Positions 36,882 through 45,480 of a stretch of DNA of 64,000 bases are shown in pieces. This DNA comes from Streptomyces mangrovi. GTDB taxonomy: Bacteria; Actinomycetota; Actinomycetes; Streptomycetales; Streptomycetaceae. The notes under the pieces are model-generated. The model did no database searches, was not told the origin of the DNA, and was given only the letters and a program-made list of their open reading frames with translations. The position numbers and the translations under genes were made by a program. The stretch covers positions 186,001-250,000 of the forward strand of contig NZ_FOSG01000002.1 of NCBI RefSeq assembly GCF_900114215.1. The letters run 5' to 3'. Every line of letters begins with the position of its first letter. Positions within the stretch are counted from its first letter, which is position 1.

Positions 36882-37715
36882 TCACTTCAGGCCGAGCACC
36901 ATCGCGTCGGCCGGCGACGCCCACACCGTCCGCGCCTCGGCGAAGCCCGCCGCGCGCAGCGCCTCCACATGCCAGGCCGCGGACTGCGTCTCACCGTCGG
37001 CGTGGTCCCCCGCCACCGGGTCGCCGAAGATCCGGAAGCGCTCGGCGGCCGGCTCCGCCAGCACCGGGTCGGCGGCCGCCGCCGCCCACCAGTCCGCCCA
37101 GTCCTGGGTGCCCGCGGCCTTCTCCCGCTCGCGCCGCGCCCGGTGGAAGGCGTTGACGGCCTCGTTGATCCGGGGCGTGGCGGGGTCGGGCATGTGGTCG
37201 GCGTTGATCAGGATCCCGCCGTCCCGCAGGACGCCCGCGAGCCGCCCGTACAGCGCCCGCAGCTCGTCGGTGCGCAGCCAGTGCAGCGCGGTGGAGGTGA
37301 GCACGGCGTCGTACGACCGGTGCGGCAGGGCGTCCGTCCACCGCGGGTCGCGCAGGTCCGCGGTGACGAACGCGGCGCGGGGCTCGGCGGCGAAGTGGCC
37401 GCGCGCGATGGTCAGCAGGGCCGGGTCCAGATCGACCCCGGTGCCGGCGGCCCCGGGGAACCGGCGCAGCAGCCGGCCGGTGATGCTCCCCGTGCCGCAG
37501 GCCAGGTCCAGCACCTTCGGCTCGGTCCCCACCAGCGCCTCGACGGCGTCGAGCATCGCCGCGAAGCGCTCCTCCCGGTCGGGCATGTACCACTCCTGCT
37601 GCCGGTCCCAGCTCTCCTGCCAGTGCCTCCACCGCTCACCCTCGGCCGTACCCGCCGGCCCGCCCGTCCCCGTCCCGGCCTCCGTGTCCGCCTGTGTCAC
37701 GACAATCTCCCGCAC
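36882..37715 (-). CDS. Class I SAM-dependent methyltransferase
   Basis: 277 residues from GTG 37715. SAM motif I VLDLACGTGSITGRLLRRF, acidic loop GTGVDLDPALLTIARGHF and post-motif DAVLTSTALHWLRTDELRAL identify a UbiE/COQ5-like small-molecule methyltransferase. An inner GTG could shorten the start by a few codons. It is monocistronic, diverging from the CGNR gene across 84 bases. Substrate unknown. Confidence 0.9.
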   Translation of the reverse strand: MREIVVTQADTEAGTGTGGPAGTAEGERWRHWQESWDRQQEWYMPDREERFAAMLDAVEALVGTEPKVLDLACGTGSITGRLLRRFPGAAGTGVDLDPALLTIARGHFAAEPRAAFVTADLRDPRWTDALPHRSYDAVLTSTALHWLRTDELRALYGRLAGVLRDGGILINADHMPDPATPRINEAVNAFHRARREREKAAGTQDWADWWAAAAADPVLAEPAAERFRIFGDPVAGDHADGETQSAAWHVEALRAAGFAEARTVWASPADAMVLGLK

Positions 37716-37799
37716 CCTGGATACGTAATAGCCTGTATTGAGGCGCGCCCCTTACCCGCCCCTCTCCCCGACCATAGAGCGAGACTGTAAGGACCACAA

Positions 37800-38414
37800 G
37801 TGGAACTGAACTATTACTCGGACTTCGCCGTGCGGCTGGTCAACACCGAGCAGCCGCGGCGCGGCGAGGACACGCTCACCTCCGTGGAGGCCGTACGCGC
37901 CCTCTTCGGCCCGGGCCAGAGCGCCGCGCGGCGCGCCACGGAGGCCGACGTGACCCGGCTGCGGGGGGTGCGTACCCGGCTGCGCGCGGTCTTCACCGCC
38001 GCCTCGGAAGGCGACGAGACCAGGGCCGTGGACCTGCTCAACGCCCTGCTGCTGGAGTTCCCGGCCAGCCCGCAGATCTCCGGCCACGACTACCTGGACG
38101 ACGCCGGCCGCCCCCGCTGGCACATGCACCTGGCCGACCACCCCGCCAACGCCACCGCCGGATACACGGCCGTCGCCTGCATGGGTCTGGCCTTCCACCT
38201 CACCGACCTGGGCGTGGACCGGCTGGGCGTCTGCCAGGCCGACCCCTGCCGCAACGCCTACCTGGACACCTCGACCAACCGCTCCCGGCGCTACTGCTCC
38301 GACCGCTGCGCCACCCGCGCCAACGTCGCCGCCTACCGGGCCCGCAAACGCCTGGAAAGCAGCGGCCGCAGCGCCGAGAACACCCAGCCCAGCAACGCGC
38401 CCGGGGTGCGCTGA
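37800..38414 (+). CDS. CGNR zinc-finger protein
   Basis: 204 residues from GTG 37800. The C-terminal CGNR zinc finger is clear: GVCQADPCRNAYLDTSTNRS, then RYCSDRCATRANVAAYRARK (four Cys ligands). The N-terminal ~140 residues form the ABATE-like domain (YYSDFAVRLVNTEQP). Such proteins are thought to bind nucleic acid as stress-type regulators; the stress-response label is inherited from annotation, not proven. Its last 82 bases overlap the end of sodX on the other strand. Confidence 0.9.
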   Translation: MELNYYSDFAVRLVNTEQPRRGEDTLTSVEAVRALFGPGQSAARRATEADVTRLRGVRTRLRAVFTAASEGDETRAVDLLNALLLEFPASPQISGHDYLDDAGRPRWHMHLADHPANATAGYTAVACMGLAFHLTDLGVDRLGVCQADPCRNAYLDTSTNRSRRYCSDRCATRANVAAYRARKRLESSGRSAENTQPSNAPGVR

Positions 38415-38749
38415 ACCTGCCGCGGGGGCCGCAGCCGCACCCACGCCCGCGCCACCACGAGCTCGTCGGGCACCACCCCGAACTCGCGGCTGTCGTTGCG
38501 CACCGACGGGTTGTCGCCCCGCACCCACCAGCCGCCGTCCCGCCGCTCCACGGCCCGCTTGACGATCAGCAGGTCGTGCTGGAAGGGATGCCGCACCACG
38601 ACCACGTGCCCGGGCCGCACCGCTCCCCCGTAGCGCACCACCAGCAGATCGCCGGGGCGCAGCGTCGGCTCCATCGACGGGTTGTAGACTTCGGCCAGCC
38701 CGATCCGCAGCAGCCCGCGGCCCTCCTGCTCGTCCGCCCGCTCCGGCAT
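38333..38749 (-). CDS. sodX: Nickel-SOD maturation protease SodX
   Basis: 138 residues from ATG 38749 after GGAGGTGCGGCGG. It is a signal-peptidase-like (S26/S24) serine protease: YNPSMEPTLRPGDLLVV carries the catalytic Ser, VKRAVERRDGG the catalytic Lys, and VRGDNPSVRNDSREFG the GDN box. It has no membrane helix. SodX removes the N-terminal leader of nickel superoxide dismutase so that His1 can bind nickel. It diverges from sodN across 167 bases. Its 3' end overlaps the CGNR gene by 82 bases on the opposite strand. Confidence 0.94.
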   Translation of the reverse strand: MPERADEQEGRGLLRIGLAEVYNPSMEPTLRPGDLLVVRYGGAVRPGHVVVVRHPFQHDLLIVKRAVERRDGGWWVRGDNPSVRNDSREFGVVPDELVVARAWVRLRPPRQVQRTPGALLGWVFSALRPLLSRRLRAR

Positions 38750-38916
38750 CCGCCGCACCTCCGCTCCCGTGCTCGCCCCTGCGCCCTGCCCGTGTACCCT
38801 CCTGGTCCCCACATCCCTCGGACTTTTGTCGCAGGCGAGTGGGGGCACACGCGAAAAGGCGCTCCTCACGGAGTAATCTCGCACGTGAGAAGACGATCAC
38901 GAGGAAGGACAGCTCT

Positions 38917-39312
38917 ATGCTCTCCCGCCTGTTCGCCCCGAAGGTGAAGGTCAGCGCCCACTGCGACCTTCCCTGCGGCGTCTACGACCCGGCCCAGGCC
39001 CGCATCGAGGCCGAGTCGGTCAAGGCCATCCAGGAGAAGTACCAGGCGAACGACGACCCGCACTACCGGGCTCGTGCGACGTACATCAAGGAGAACCGGG
39101 CCGAGCTCGCCAAGCACCACATCTCGGTGCTGTGGAGCGACTACTTCAAGGCCCCGCACTTCGAGAAGTACCCGCAGCTCCACCAGCTGGTGAACGACGC
39201 CCTCAAGGCCGCCTCGGCCGCCAAGGGCTCCACCGACCCGGCCACGGGCCAGAAGCTGCTGGACCTCATCGCCGAGATCGACAAGATCTTCTGGGAGACC
39301 AAGAAGGCCTGA
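38917..39312 (+). CDS. sodN: Nickel superoxide dismutase SodN
   Basis: 131 residues from ATG 38917, with GAGGAAGGA upstream. MLSRLFAPKVKVSA is the 14-residue leader removed by SodX; the mature protein begins HCDLPCGVYDPAQ, the complete nickel hook (His1, Cys2, Cys6). The rest is the four-helix bundle (ARIEAESVKAIQEKYQANDD ... IDKIFWETKKA). It dismutates superoxide in the cytoplasm as a hexamer. In Streptomyces it is nickel-induced and controlled through Nur; I could not identify a clear Nur box in the 167-base gap. Confidence 0.97.
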   Translation: MLSRLFAPKVKVSAHCDLPCGVYDPAQARIEAESVKAIQEKYQANDDPHYRARATYIKENRAELAKHHISVLWSDYFKAPHFEKYPQLHQLVNDALKAASAAKGSTDPATGQKLLDLIAEIDKIFWETKKA

Positions 39313-39365
39313 CCCGGGTTCCGGGGCCCGGCCCCGGCCCATCCAGGACCCACCGGTCCTTCCTT

Positions 39366-39416
39366 CCGCGCCCGGCCCGCGGGTTCCCCACCCGGAACCC
39401 CGCGGGCCGGGCGCGG
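39366..39416. terminator. Long terminator hairpin after sodN
   Basis: CCGCGCCCGGCCCGCGGGTTCC (39366-39387) pairs with 39394-39416 with a single bulged base; loop CCACCC. It lies between convergent sodN and the CYTH gene. Confidence 0.75.
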
Positions 39417-39459
39417 CCCCCTCCGGCCGGTCACGGGCCGCACGGCAGGCCTCGGTCGC

Positions 39460-40017
39460 TCAGGAAACCTGCCGCGTGAACAGCAGGGTGGGTTCGGCGA
39501 GGATGTCGCGGCCCAGTTCGCTCTTGTAGATCAGGTCGATGCTGCCGAAGCGGGCCTGGCCGTAGTCCAGGCCGAGTTCGGCGACCGCCTTGCGGACGGC
39601 GTCCTCGGAGGTGCTCTCGACCTCCAGGAAGGTGGGCAGGTCCGGCCAGGTATCGAGGTCGTAGGTGACGATGCCGAGCCGCCACTCCTCGCGGTAGTTC
39701 TGCTGGTAGCGCACCTGGCGCAAGCCGAGGGCGGTGAGGAGTTCGGCGGTCTTCTCCAGGTCGCTGACCTCGACCTCGATCTCGGTGGTGCCGTTGATGT
39801 GGGTGGCGTCGGTGACCTGCTTCAGGGTGAGCGTGGTCCTGCCGCCCTCGTCCCGCAGTCGCAGCCACTGCTCGCCCTGGACGGCGTCGTTCTCGAAGAT
39901 CAGGCGGGTGAACAGGGTCTTGTCGAGGACCCGCTCGGCTCCGGCCGACCGGAGGTGGTCGCGTACGGCGTCCACGTCGATCGCCAGGAACTTCGCCTCA
40001 TACTCGTGCTGTGCCAT
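39460..40017 (-). CDS. CYTH-domain protein (class IV cyclase/triphosphatase fold)
   Basis: 185 residues from ATG 40017. HEYEAKFLAIDVD contains the ExExK signature of CYTH triphosphate-tunnel enzymes; EIEVEVSDLEKTAELLTALG and DTWPDLPTFLEVESTSEDAV supply further acidic and basic tunnel residues. Family members are class IV adenylate cyclases, thiamine triphosphatases or inorganic triphosphatases; the sequence does not decide which. It lies 30 bases downstream of the radical SAM gene in the same direction and is almost certainly co-transcribed with it, an unusual pairing. Confidence 0.88.
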   Translation of the reverse strand: MAQHEYEAKFLAIDVDAVRDHLRSAGAERVLDKTLFTRLIFENDAVQGEQWLRLRDEGGRTTLTLKQVTDATHINGTTEIEVEVSDLEKTAELLTALGLRQVRYQQNYREEWRLGIVTYDLDTWPDLPTFLEVESTSEDAVRKAVAELGLDYGQARFGSIDLIYKSELGRDILAEPTLLFTRQVS

Positions 40018-40047
40018 CGCTTCCTGTTCTTCCTCGGTGGGTGGGGC

Positions 40048-41142
40048 CTATGCGGTCAGGTCGTGGAGGTCCTGCTCGCGCAGCTTTCTGACCTCGGCGC
40101 ACACGTCGCTGCCCACGAACTCTTCCACGGGCAGGCACAGGTCCATGCGCTGAATGCACACACCAACGTGAAAGGTGCCCTTCGGGTCGCGGTAGAGCCG
40201 CACCCCGTAGTAGCCCTCCTGACAGTCGACGCTGTTGTTGAACCGGCAGCCGGCGCACGTCTGGGGCAGTCGCAGCGAACGGATGTGCTTGACCACGAGC
40301 GGACGGCAGCCGGGGAGCCGGTAGGAGATGCGGAAGCTGGACGTACCGGCGATCAGCTTCACCTCCTGCGGCTGGGCGCCGAGCTCGTCCAGAAGGAGAT
40401 CGATGGCGTCCAAGGAGGCGTCCCCGTCGGCCAGGGAGGTCAGGATCCGGACGGACAACTGCGGGGAGTACTTCTCCAGCAGCCGGTGAACCCGGTGGAC
40501 GTGGCCGCGGTCGGGGATGACGATGTTCGCCCGCGCTCCCACTCCCAGTTCCGTCGTCAGGCGGATCGACTCCTCCAGTGCATCGATCTTGCGTGCCGTA
40601 AGAGGCCGTGTCCGGAGGCGTGCGTTCTGTACCTGCGCGAGTTCCTCCGGGGTGGTGCCGAAGATCGAGAAGTTGACGTGGTCGAGTCCCGCCTGCGCAC
40701 ACCCGGGCAGGACTTTCGCGCCGTTCTCCCCGTTCGAGGTGACGCTGACCGCGTAGCCCGTATCTCTCGCCAGGGCGACGAGCTGCGGCAGCCGAGGGTG
40801 GAGGGTCGGCTCTCCTCCGGTGAGGTGGATCTCGTTCAGGTCCAGGGCGTCGCGGAGCTGGGTGAGGGCGGTGCGGAAGGAGTCGTCGGGGAAGACCGGG
40901 GCGCTGACGAAGCGGGCACCGTTCGTGGCGAGATAGATCGAGACGCGCCCGGAGCGGCCGGTGGTGGCGAAGCTGCCGGGGCGGTGTGCGCGGTTGTCCA
41001 CGCTGACCGGGGTGCCCTCGTTGTGGCAGAACGTGCACGTCATGCCGCACGAGTCGATGACCTTTACGCGCAGGGTGCGGTCCATCGACACCCGGACGGG
41101 AACAGCACTGCTGAGACCTCGTAAGGCGCGGTGCTGGAACAT
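40048..41142 (-). CDS. Radical SAM enzyme with Cys-rich C-terminus
   Basis: 364 residues from ATG 41142 after AAGGAGCATCAC. SCGMTCTFCHNEG (C32, C36, C39) is the CxxxCxxC cluster motif and HLTGGEPTLHP the SAM-contacting GGEP. A C-terminal cysteine set (TCAGCRFNNSVDCQEGYYGV, then VGVCIQRMDLCL and a last Cys near 344) suggests a Twitch/SPASM-like auxiliary cluster, as in MoaA- and peptide-modifying enzymes. An upstream gene for a 70-residue peptide and the downstream CYTH gene complete a three-gene set. Substrate unknown; peptide modification is a hypothesis. Confidence 0.88.
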   Translation of the reverse strand: MFQHRALRGLSSAVPVRVSMDRTLRVKVIDSCGMTCTFCHNEGTPVSVDNRAHRPGSFATTGRSGRVSIYLATNGARFVSAPVFPDDSFRTALTQLRDALDLNEIHLTGGEPTLHPRLPQLVALARDTGYAVSVTSNGENGAKVLPGCAQAGLDHVNFSIFGTTPEELAQVQNARLRTRPLTARKIDALEESIRLTTELGVGARANIVIPDRGHVHRVHRLLEKYSPQLSVRILTSLADGDASLDAIDLLLDELGAQPQEVKLIAGTSSFRISYRLPGCRPLVVKHIRSLRLPQTCAGCRFNNSVDCQEGYYGVRLYRDPKGTFHVGVCIQRMDLCLPVEEFVGSDVCAEVRKLREQDLHDLTA

Positions 41143-41311
41143 GTGATGCTCCTTCGCATCATGGGAGTGGTTGTGGAACCCCGCCCCTGCCAGGCTCGGG
41201 CCGCCGTAGGGGGTACGGGCATACGCACTGGCAAGGGCGGGGCGTCAAGGTCCGGTTCTCACGGCCGAAAGGGGACCGTGTGCGGGATCGGTATCGGCAT
41301 GCCGAGGCGAG

Positions 41312-41524
41312 TCAGTTCTGCGAGGCGAATGCGTCGGGGGTGGTGTGCGCGGCGCGGGGCAGCTCGGCCGTGTGCTGGTCCAGGTCGTGCTCGGCGACCT
41401 GGACCAGCATCAGAGCCGTGGCACCGGAACCCAGTGCCCACAGCCATCCCAGGCAGGTCTCGAGGTCCCCGGGCGGCCGGACGTGGGCGCTGACTCGTCG
41501 ACCAACAGATGACAGAGCCTTCAC
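41312..41524 (-). CDS. 70-residue peptide upstream of radical SAM gene
   Basis: 70 residues from GTG 41524, preceded by AGAAAGG at 7 bases. From residue 13 onward the third positions are strongly G/C, so it is a real gene. The peptide has a basic start (VKALSSVGRRVSAHVRPPGD), a hydrophobic middle with one Cys and two Trp (ETCLGWLWALGSGATALMLV) and an acidic/His tail ending TTPDAFASQN. It could be a single-span membrane protein or a precursor peptide for the radical SAM enzyme 169 bases downstream. A CGGCATGCCG palindrome lies in that gap. I recognise no family. Confidence 0.7.
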   Translation of the reverse strand: MKALSSVGRRVSAHVRPPGDLETCLGWLWALGSGATALMLVQVAEHDLDQHTAELPRAAHTTPDAFASQN

Positions 41525-41652
41525 AGATGGGCCTTTCTGGTGAGATATCCCTGCTTGGCGCACGCGAGTCCGCCTGCGCCGGTGCTGGTGGGGGTAAGGC
41601 GAGGAGTTGTGCTTGGCTACGCGGTCGCCCGAAGGAGCGGACTGTTGAAGCG

Positions 41653-42123
41653 TCAGGCCGCCGCAGTCGGTCGGGCCTGGTCGGTCAACGGCCCTGTTCG
41701 GAGCCCGGCATCATCAGGGGCGATCTCGAACCAGACCACCTTTCCGGCGCGGTCCGGTCTGGTTCCCCATGCTGCGGACAGTGCGGAGACGAGCAGCAGC
41801 CCCCGTCCCGACTCCGCGTCCAGCACTTCGTTTTCCACCCGCAGGGGGTTCGGAGCGGCGTCGGTCACCTCAACTCGCACTCGGACGCCGGTCCAGCGGA
41901 CACAGACAGCACAGGTGGAGCCGGTGTGCACCACGGCGTTGGTGATCACCTCGCTGGTCAGCAACCGCAGGTCATCCATCCGGCCCTCGGGGACGTCCAG
42001 TCCCCACCTGCGGACCGTGTCCACAACCCGACGCCGCGCCGCCGACACGGCTTCGTCAGTGGGCGTCACCAGGAAGCCGTAGCGCCTGGACTCGGCCACT
42101 CGTTTCGGCACGGCAGACCACAC
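41653..42123 (-). CDS. Anti-sigma-type ATP-binding protein
   Basis: 156 residues from GTG 42123. The GHKL/HATPase fold of RsbW-like proteins is visible: DDLRLLTSEVITNAVVHTGS (N-box), VEVTDAAPNPLRVENE (G1-like) and ESGRGLLLVSALSAAWG (G2). Such short proteins are abundant in Streptomyces and often sit beside XRE regulators of the type encoded divergently at 42313. It could bind a sigma factor or another partner; none is encoded next to it. The G1 Asp and N-box Asn are retained. Confidence 0.88.
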   Translation of the reverse strand: MWSAVPKRVAESRRYGFLVTPTDEAVSAARRRVVDTVRRWGLDVPEGRMDDLRLLTSEVITNAVVHTGSTCAVCVRWTGVRVRVEVTDAAPNPLRVENEVLDAESGRGLLLVSALSAAWGTRPDRAGKVVWFEIAPDDAGLRTGPLTDQARPTAAA

Positions 42124-42312
42124 TCCGCTTCCCTCTCGCCTCGACGCCCGAAGAACCGGGCCGGGCTACGACCATCCACCGGCGCCCGCCGGCTCTGGAA
42201 GGTTTCACGGGGGTTTCAATGCCGCGCCGACTTCATGCGCAGGGCGTATCGGCCGCGCTACGTTGAGCATGCACACAGGCGATGACGTAAACAGGCCGCG
42301 ACGGGGGTCCTG

Positions 42313-43656
42313 ATGACCGGTCAGCCGGAAGAAGTGCTCCAGCACCCACTGTCCTACGCGCGAGCCGCGCTCGGAATGGGTAAGGCGAGATTCGCCGAGA
42401 CGGTCCGCCTCCACGGACAGCTCCTGGGCCACAACCTGGGGACCACACGCTCGACCGTCTTCAAGTGGGAACGGGGCGACCACGTGCCGGACGACCCCAC
42501 TCAGGAAGTCATCGCCCACCTGCTGCAGATCCCCGAGTCGGTCCGGAAAGCAACCCCCTGGCCCCGCTGGCTCCCCGCCTGGGACTCCCTGACTTTTGCC
42601 GCACCGTGGACCCAGACAGCTACGCTGGAAGCCCTGACCTCACTTGCGGGGAGTGGACCCATGGACCGGAGAGGCTTTCTCGGTATCGGCGGTGCGGCAC
42701 TCGTCGGCATTGGTACGCAGTGGGCAGCAGCCGACCCTGCCATCGCCGCGGCCGCGACCGGAGACAAGGTCACGTCCGCCACGGTGGACCGGATGAGCGA
42801 CCGGGTCGAGTCACTGCGCGCCATGGAACAGGAGACCGGAGGCGGCGACTACCTGGACTCCGCACGCACCGACCTGAGCCTGATCAGCCGCATGCTCAAA
42901 AACGGCCGGTACAGCGAGGAGACCGCCCAGCGGCTCTACACCCTGGCCGCGGAAGTGTGCTGCCTGCTGGGCTGGATGAGCTACGACGCCAGCCTGCACA
43001 CCGCCGCCCAGCAGCACTACACCGCCGCCCTCCGGGCCGCCAAGACGGCGGGCGACGACACCCTCGGCGCCCACACCCTGTGCTTCATGGCCACCCAGGC
43101 CGCCAACCAGCGCGAGCAACGTGCCGCCGTCGGCCTGATGGAATCCGCCGACGCCGTACGCGACCGCGTCCCGGCCACGATGCGAGCCTCCCTCGCCGCC
43201 CACCAGACCACCGTCTACACCAAGACCGGCGACAAGCGGAAAGCGGCAGCGGCCCTCAACCGAGCCTTCGACGCCCTCGACCGCGACGACCGCTCCGACA
43301 CACCCCCCTACCTTGAGTGGTTCGGCGAAGCCCAGCTCCGCTCCACCGAGGGCCGCTTCCTCCTGGCGACGGGCCAGGCGGCAAAGGCCACCGAGGCCCT
43401 GGAACGCTCGGTGAACCAGGCGGCCCCCCGCGACCGCGCGGTCCGCTACGGCACCCTCGCCCTCGCCCACCAGCGCAACGGCGACCTCGACGGCGCACTG
43501 GACGCCACCCACAAGGCAGCCCACCTCATCGAGGAAGGCATCCACTCCCAGCGCGGCGTGGAACGCCTCCAGGAAGTCCGCAAGGCATTCGCCCCCTACC
43601 GCAACGAAGCGAAGGTCAAAGAAGCGTCCGAACGGATCGCAGCCCTGGCCTCCTGA
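42313..43656 (+). CDS. XRE-type regulator with TPR-like C-terminus
   Basis: 447 residues from ATG 42313. The N-terminal helix-turn-helix (RAALGMGKARFAETVRLHG, GTTRSTVFKWERGDHVPDDP) is followed around residue 117 by MDRRGFLGIGGAALVGIGTQ, a Tat-like stretch that recurs inside this regulator class and is not at the protein start, so export is unlikely. The remaining ~300 residues are tetratricopeptide-like helices (TLAAEVCCLLGWMSYDASLH, AALRAAKTAGDDTLGAHTLC). Such regulators are common, with unknown ligands, and often pair with RsbW-like ATPases. It diverges from that ATPase gene across 189 bases. Confidence 0.9.
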   Translation: MTGQPEEVLQHPLSYARAALGMGKARFAETVRLHGQLLGHNLGTTRSTVFKWERGDHVPDDPTQEVIAHLLQIPESVRKATPWPRWLPAWDSLTFAAPWTQTATLEALTSLAGSGPMDRRGFLGIGGAALVGIGTQWAAADPAIAAAATGDKVTSATVDRMSDRVESLRAMEQETGGGDYLDSARTDLSLISRMLKNGRYSEETAQRLYTLAAEVCCLLGWMSYDASLHTAAQQHYTAALRAAKTAGDDTLGAHTLCFMATQAANQREQRAAVGLMESADAVRDRVPATMRASLAAHQTTVYTKTGDKRKAAAALNRAFDALDRDDRSDTPPYLEWFGEAQLRSTEGRFLLATGQAAKATEALERSVNQAAPRDRAVRYGTLALAHQRNGDLDGALDATHKAAHLIEEGIHSQRGVERLQEVRKAFAPYRNEAKVKEASERIAALAS

Positions 43657-43811
43657 TACAGGCGCGCAGACGGGCTACCCGTGGGTAAAGCTTCTGGACG
43701 CTCGATACCCGGCTGCAGAACGGTTCGTTAGACGAGTACGCCAGCAGGCTGCTCGGCCGCCGAGATCGACCGTCTGATGGCCTCACCCGCACCAAGGAGC
43801 CACACCCGCAC

Positions 43812-44165
43812 ATGATCGAGACCACCACCCGCGTCCACCACCTCAACCTCTACCGCCGCTACTTCGACCTCGTCGCCGCGGGCCGCAAGAACATCGAGGT
43901 CCGGGTGCGCTACCCGCACCTGGCCGACATGGCCGCCGGCGACACCATCCGCTTCCGGATCAAGGGCACCGACGAGGTCTGCGACGTACGGGTGAAGCGG
44001 GTGACCGCGTACGACGACTTCGAAGCCCTCCTCGACGCTGAAGGCCCCGCCAACATCAACCCCACCGCCACCCGCGGGGAACAGCTCGTCAACATCCGCA
44101 CCATCTACCCGCCCGAGAAAGAAGCTCTCGGCGCCCTCGCCATTCAGATTGAGCGCGTCCTGTAA
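43812..44165 (+). CDS. ASCH-domain protein
   Basis: 117 residues from ATG 43812. The ASCH fold is visible in HHLNLYRRYFDLVAAGRKNI with EVRVRYPHLADMAAGDTIRF (the Lys/Glu active-site-like motif after a KxxE pattern) and a C-terminal NIRTIYPPEKEALGALAIQI. ASCH proteins bind RNA or nucleosides; the E. coli member YqfB hydrolyses N4-acetylcytidine. It follows the XRE regulator by 155 bases and may share its island. Confidence 0.85.
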   Translation: MIETTTRVHHLNLYRRYFDLVAAGRKNIEVRVRYPHLADMAAGDTIRFRIKGTDEVCDVRVKRVTAYDDFEALLDAEGPANINPTATRGEQLVNIRTIYPPEKEALGALAIQIERVL

Positions 44166-44256
44166 GGACCCGGGCATGTGTGCACCCGAAACTCGGCGCG
44201 GCCGAGTGCGGCCCCTCCCGCCACCGCCGTAACGACGACCACCGGCCGGCGCGGGC

Positions 44257-45339
44257 TCAGGCGGCCGGGTGGTGGTGGGCCAGCGCCAGGTGCGGGTCCG
44301 CATGGCCCGGGGCGGGTGCCGGGTCGGCGTGCACCAGTGCCGCAGTCGGTTTCGGGACCGCGTGCAGCAGCGCGTGCTCGGCCTCCACCGCGATCCGGTG
44401 CGCCCGGCGCACGCTGAGATCTCCGTCGACGACGACGGCGATCTCGGCGCGCAGCCGGTGGCCGATCCAGCGCATCCTCAACTCGCCCACCCCGCGTACG
44501 CCTTCGACGCCCAGCAGGGCCTTCTCCGCGGTGTCGACCAGGCCGGGGTCGACGGCGTCCATGACCCGGTGGAACACCTCCCGGCAGGCGTGGCGCAGCA
44601 CCAGCAGGATCGCCACGGTGATCGCCAGGCCCACGATCGGGTCGGCCGGCCGCCAGTCCAGTGCGGCGCCACCGGCGCCGAGCAGCACCGCCAGCGAGGT
44701 GAAGCCGTCGGTGCGGGCGTGCAGGCCGTCGGCGACCAGGGCGGCCGAGCCGATCTCCCGGCCGACGCGGATCCGGTAGCGGGCCACCCACTCGTTGCCG
44801 ACGAAGCCGGTGACCGCGGCGGCGGCCACGGCCGGGATGTGCTCCATGTCCCGGGGGTCGGCCAACCGGTCGATCGCGGTCCACGCGGCCAGTGCGGCGG
44901 AGGCGGCGATGGTGGCCACGATGACGACGCCGGCCAGGTCCTCGGCCCGGCCGTAGCCGTAGGTGAAGCGGCGGGTCGCCGCCCGGCGCCCGAGCAGGAA
45001 GGCGATCCCCAACGGCACCGCGGTCAGCGCATCGGCGAAGTTGTGCACGGTGTCGCCGAGCAGAGCCACCGACCCGGACATCGCCACCACGACCAGCTGG
45101 GCCAGGGCGGTGGCGCCCAGCACGGCCAGGGAGACCCACAGCGCGCGCAGCCCGCGGGCCGAGGACTCCAGCGCACGGTCGATCCTGTCGGCCGACTCGT
45201 GCGAGTGCGGGGTGAACAGGTGCGCCGCCCGGTGGCGCATCCGGGGCCACCGGCCGCCCGGTCCGTGGTCATGACGGCGCCCGCCCTGCCCGTGCCTGTG
45301 GGCGGATCCGTGGTCGTGTGCGTGCCCGGTCCCCTCCAT
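44257..45339 (-). CDS. Cation diffusion facilitator metal exporter
   Basis: 360 residues from ATG 45339. His-rich termini (GHAHDHGSAHRHGQGGRRHDH at the start; HADPHLALAHHH at the end) and membrane helices with HNFAD and HARTDGF (HxxxD metal sites) identify a CDF transporter, exporting Zn2+ or a similar divalent ion by proton antiport. The cytoplasmic C-terminal domain follows RHACREVFHRVMDAVDP. No ArsR regulator is adjacent. Specificity cannot be read with confidence, although HxxxD pairs suggest zinc. Confidence 0.9.
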   Translation of the reverse strand: MEGTGHAHDHGSAHRHGQGGRRHDHGPGGRWPRMRHRAAHLFTPHSHESADRIDRALESSARGLRALWVSLAVLGATALAQLVVVAMSGSVALLGDTVHNFADALTAVPLGIAFLLGRRAATRRFTYGYGRAEDLAGVVIVATIAASAALAAWTAIDRLADPRDMEHIPAVAAAAVTGFVGNEWVARYRIRVGREIGSAALVADGLHARTDGFTSLAVLLGAGGAALDWRPADPIVGLAITVAILLVLRHACREVFHRVMDAVDPGLVDTAEKALLGVEGVRGVGELRMRWIGHRLRAEIAVVVDGDLSVRRAHRIAVEAEHALLHAVPKPTAALVHADPAPAPGHADPHLALAHHHPAA

Positions 45340-45480
45340 GCGGCCTACCGTGGCACAGGGAACCCATTGCGGCTACTGCCGATATACAGGCTGTGACCAG
45401 GTGCGACACGCTCGCAGGTGCGTTCCGGGAGCCCCTGCGGGCAAGAGGCGCTGTCACAGGCGGCCGGCAGGGTCGTGACC

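Noticed and set aside
38750..38916. Nur box in the sodX-sodN gap
   Set aside because: TTGTCGCAGGCGA was considered, but it does not form the expected inverted TTGCAA-type pair.
43657..43811. tRNA-like TTCGTTAGAC near 43727
   Set aside because: No cloverleaf could be built around it; no acceptor stem is visible.
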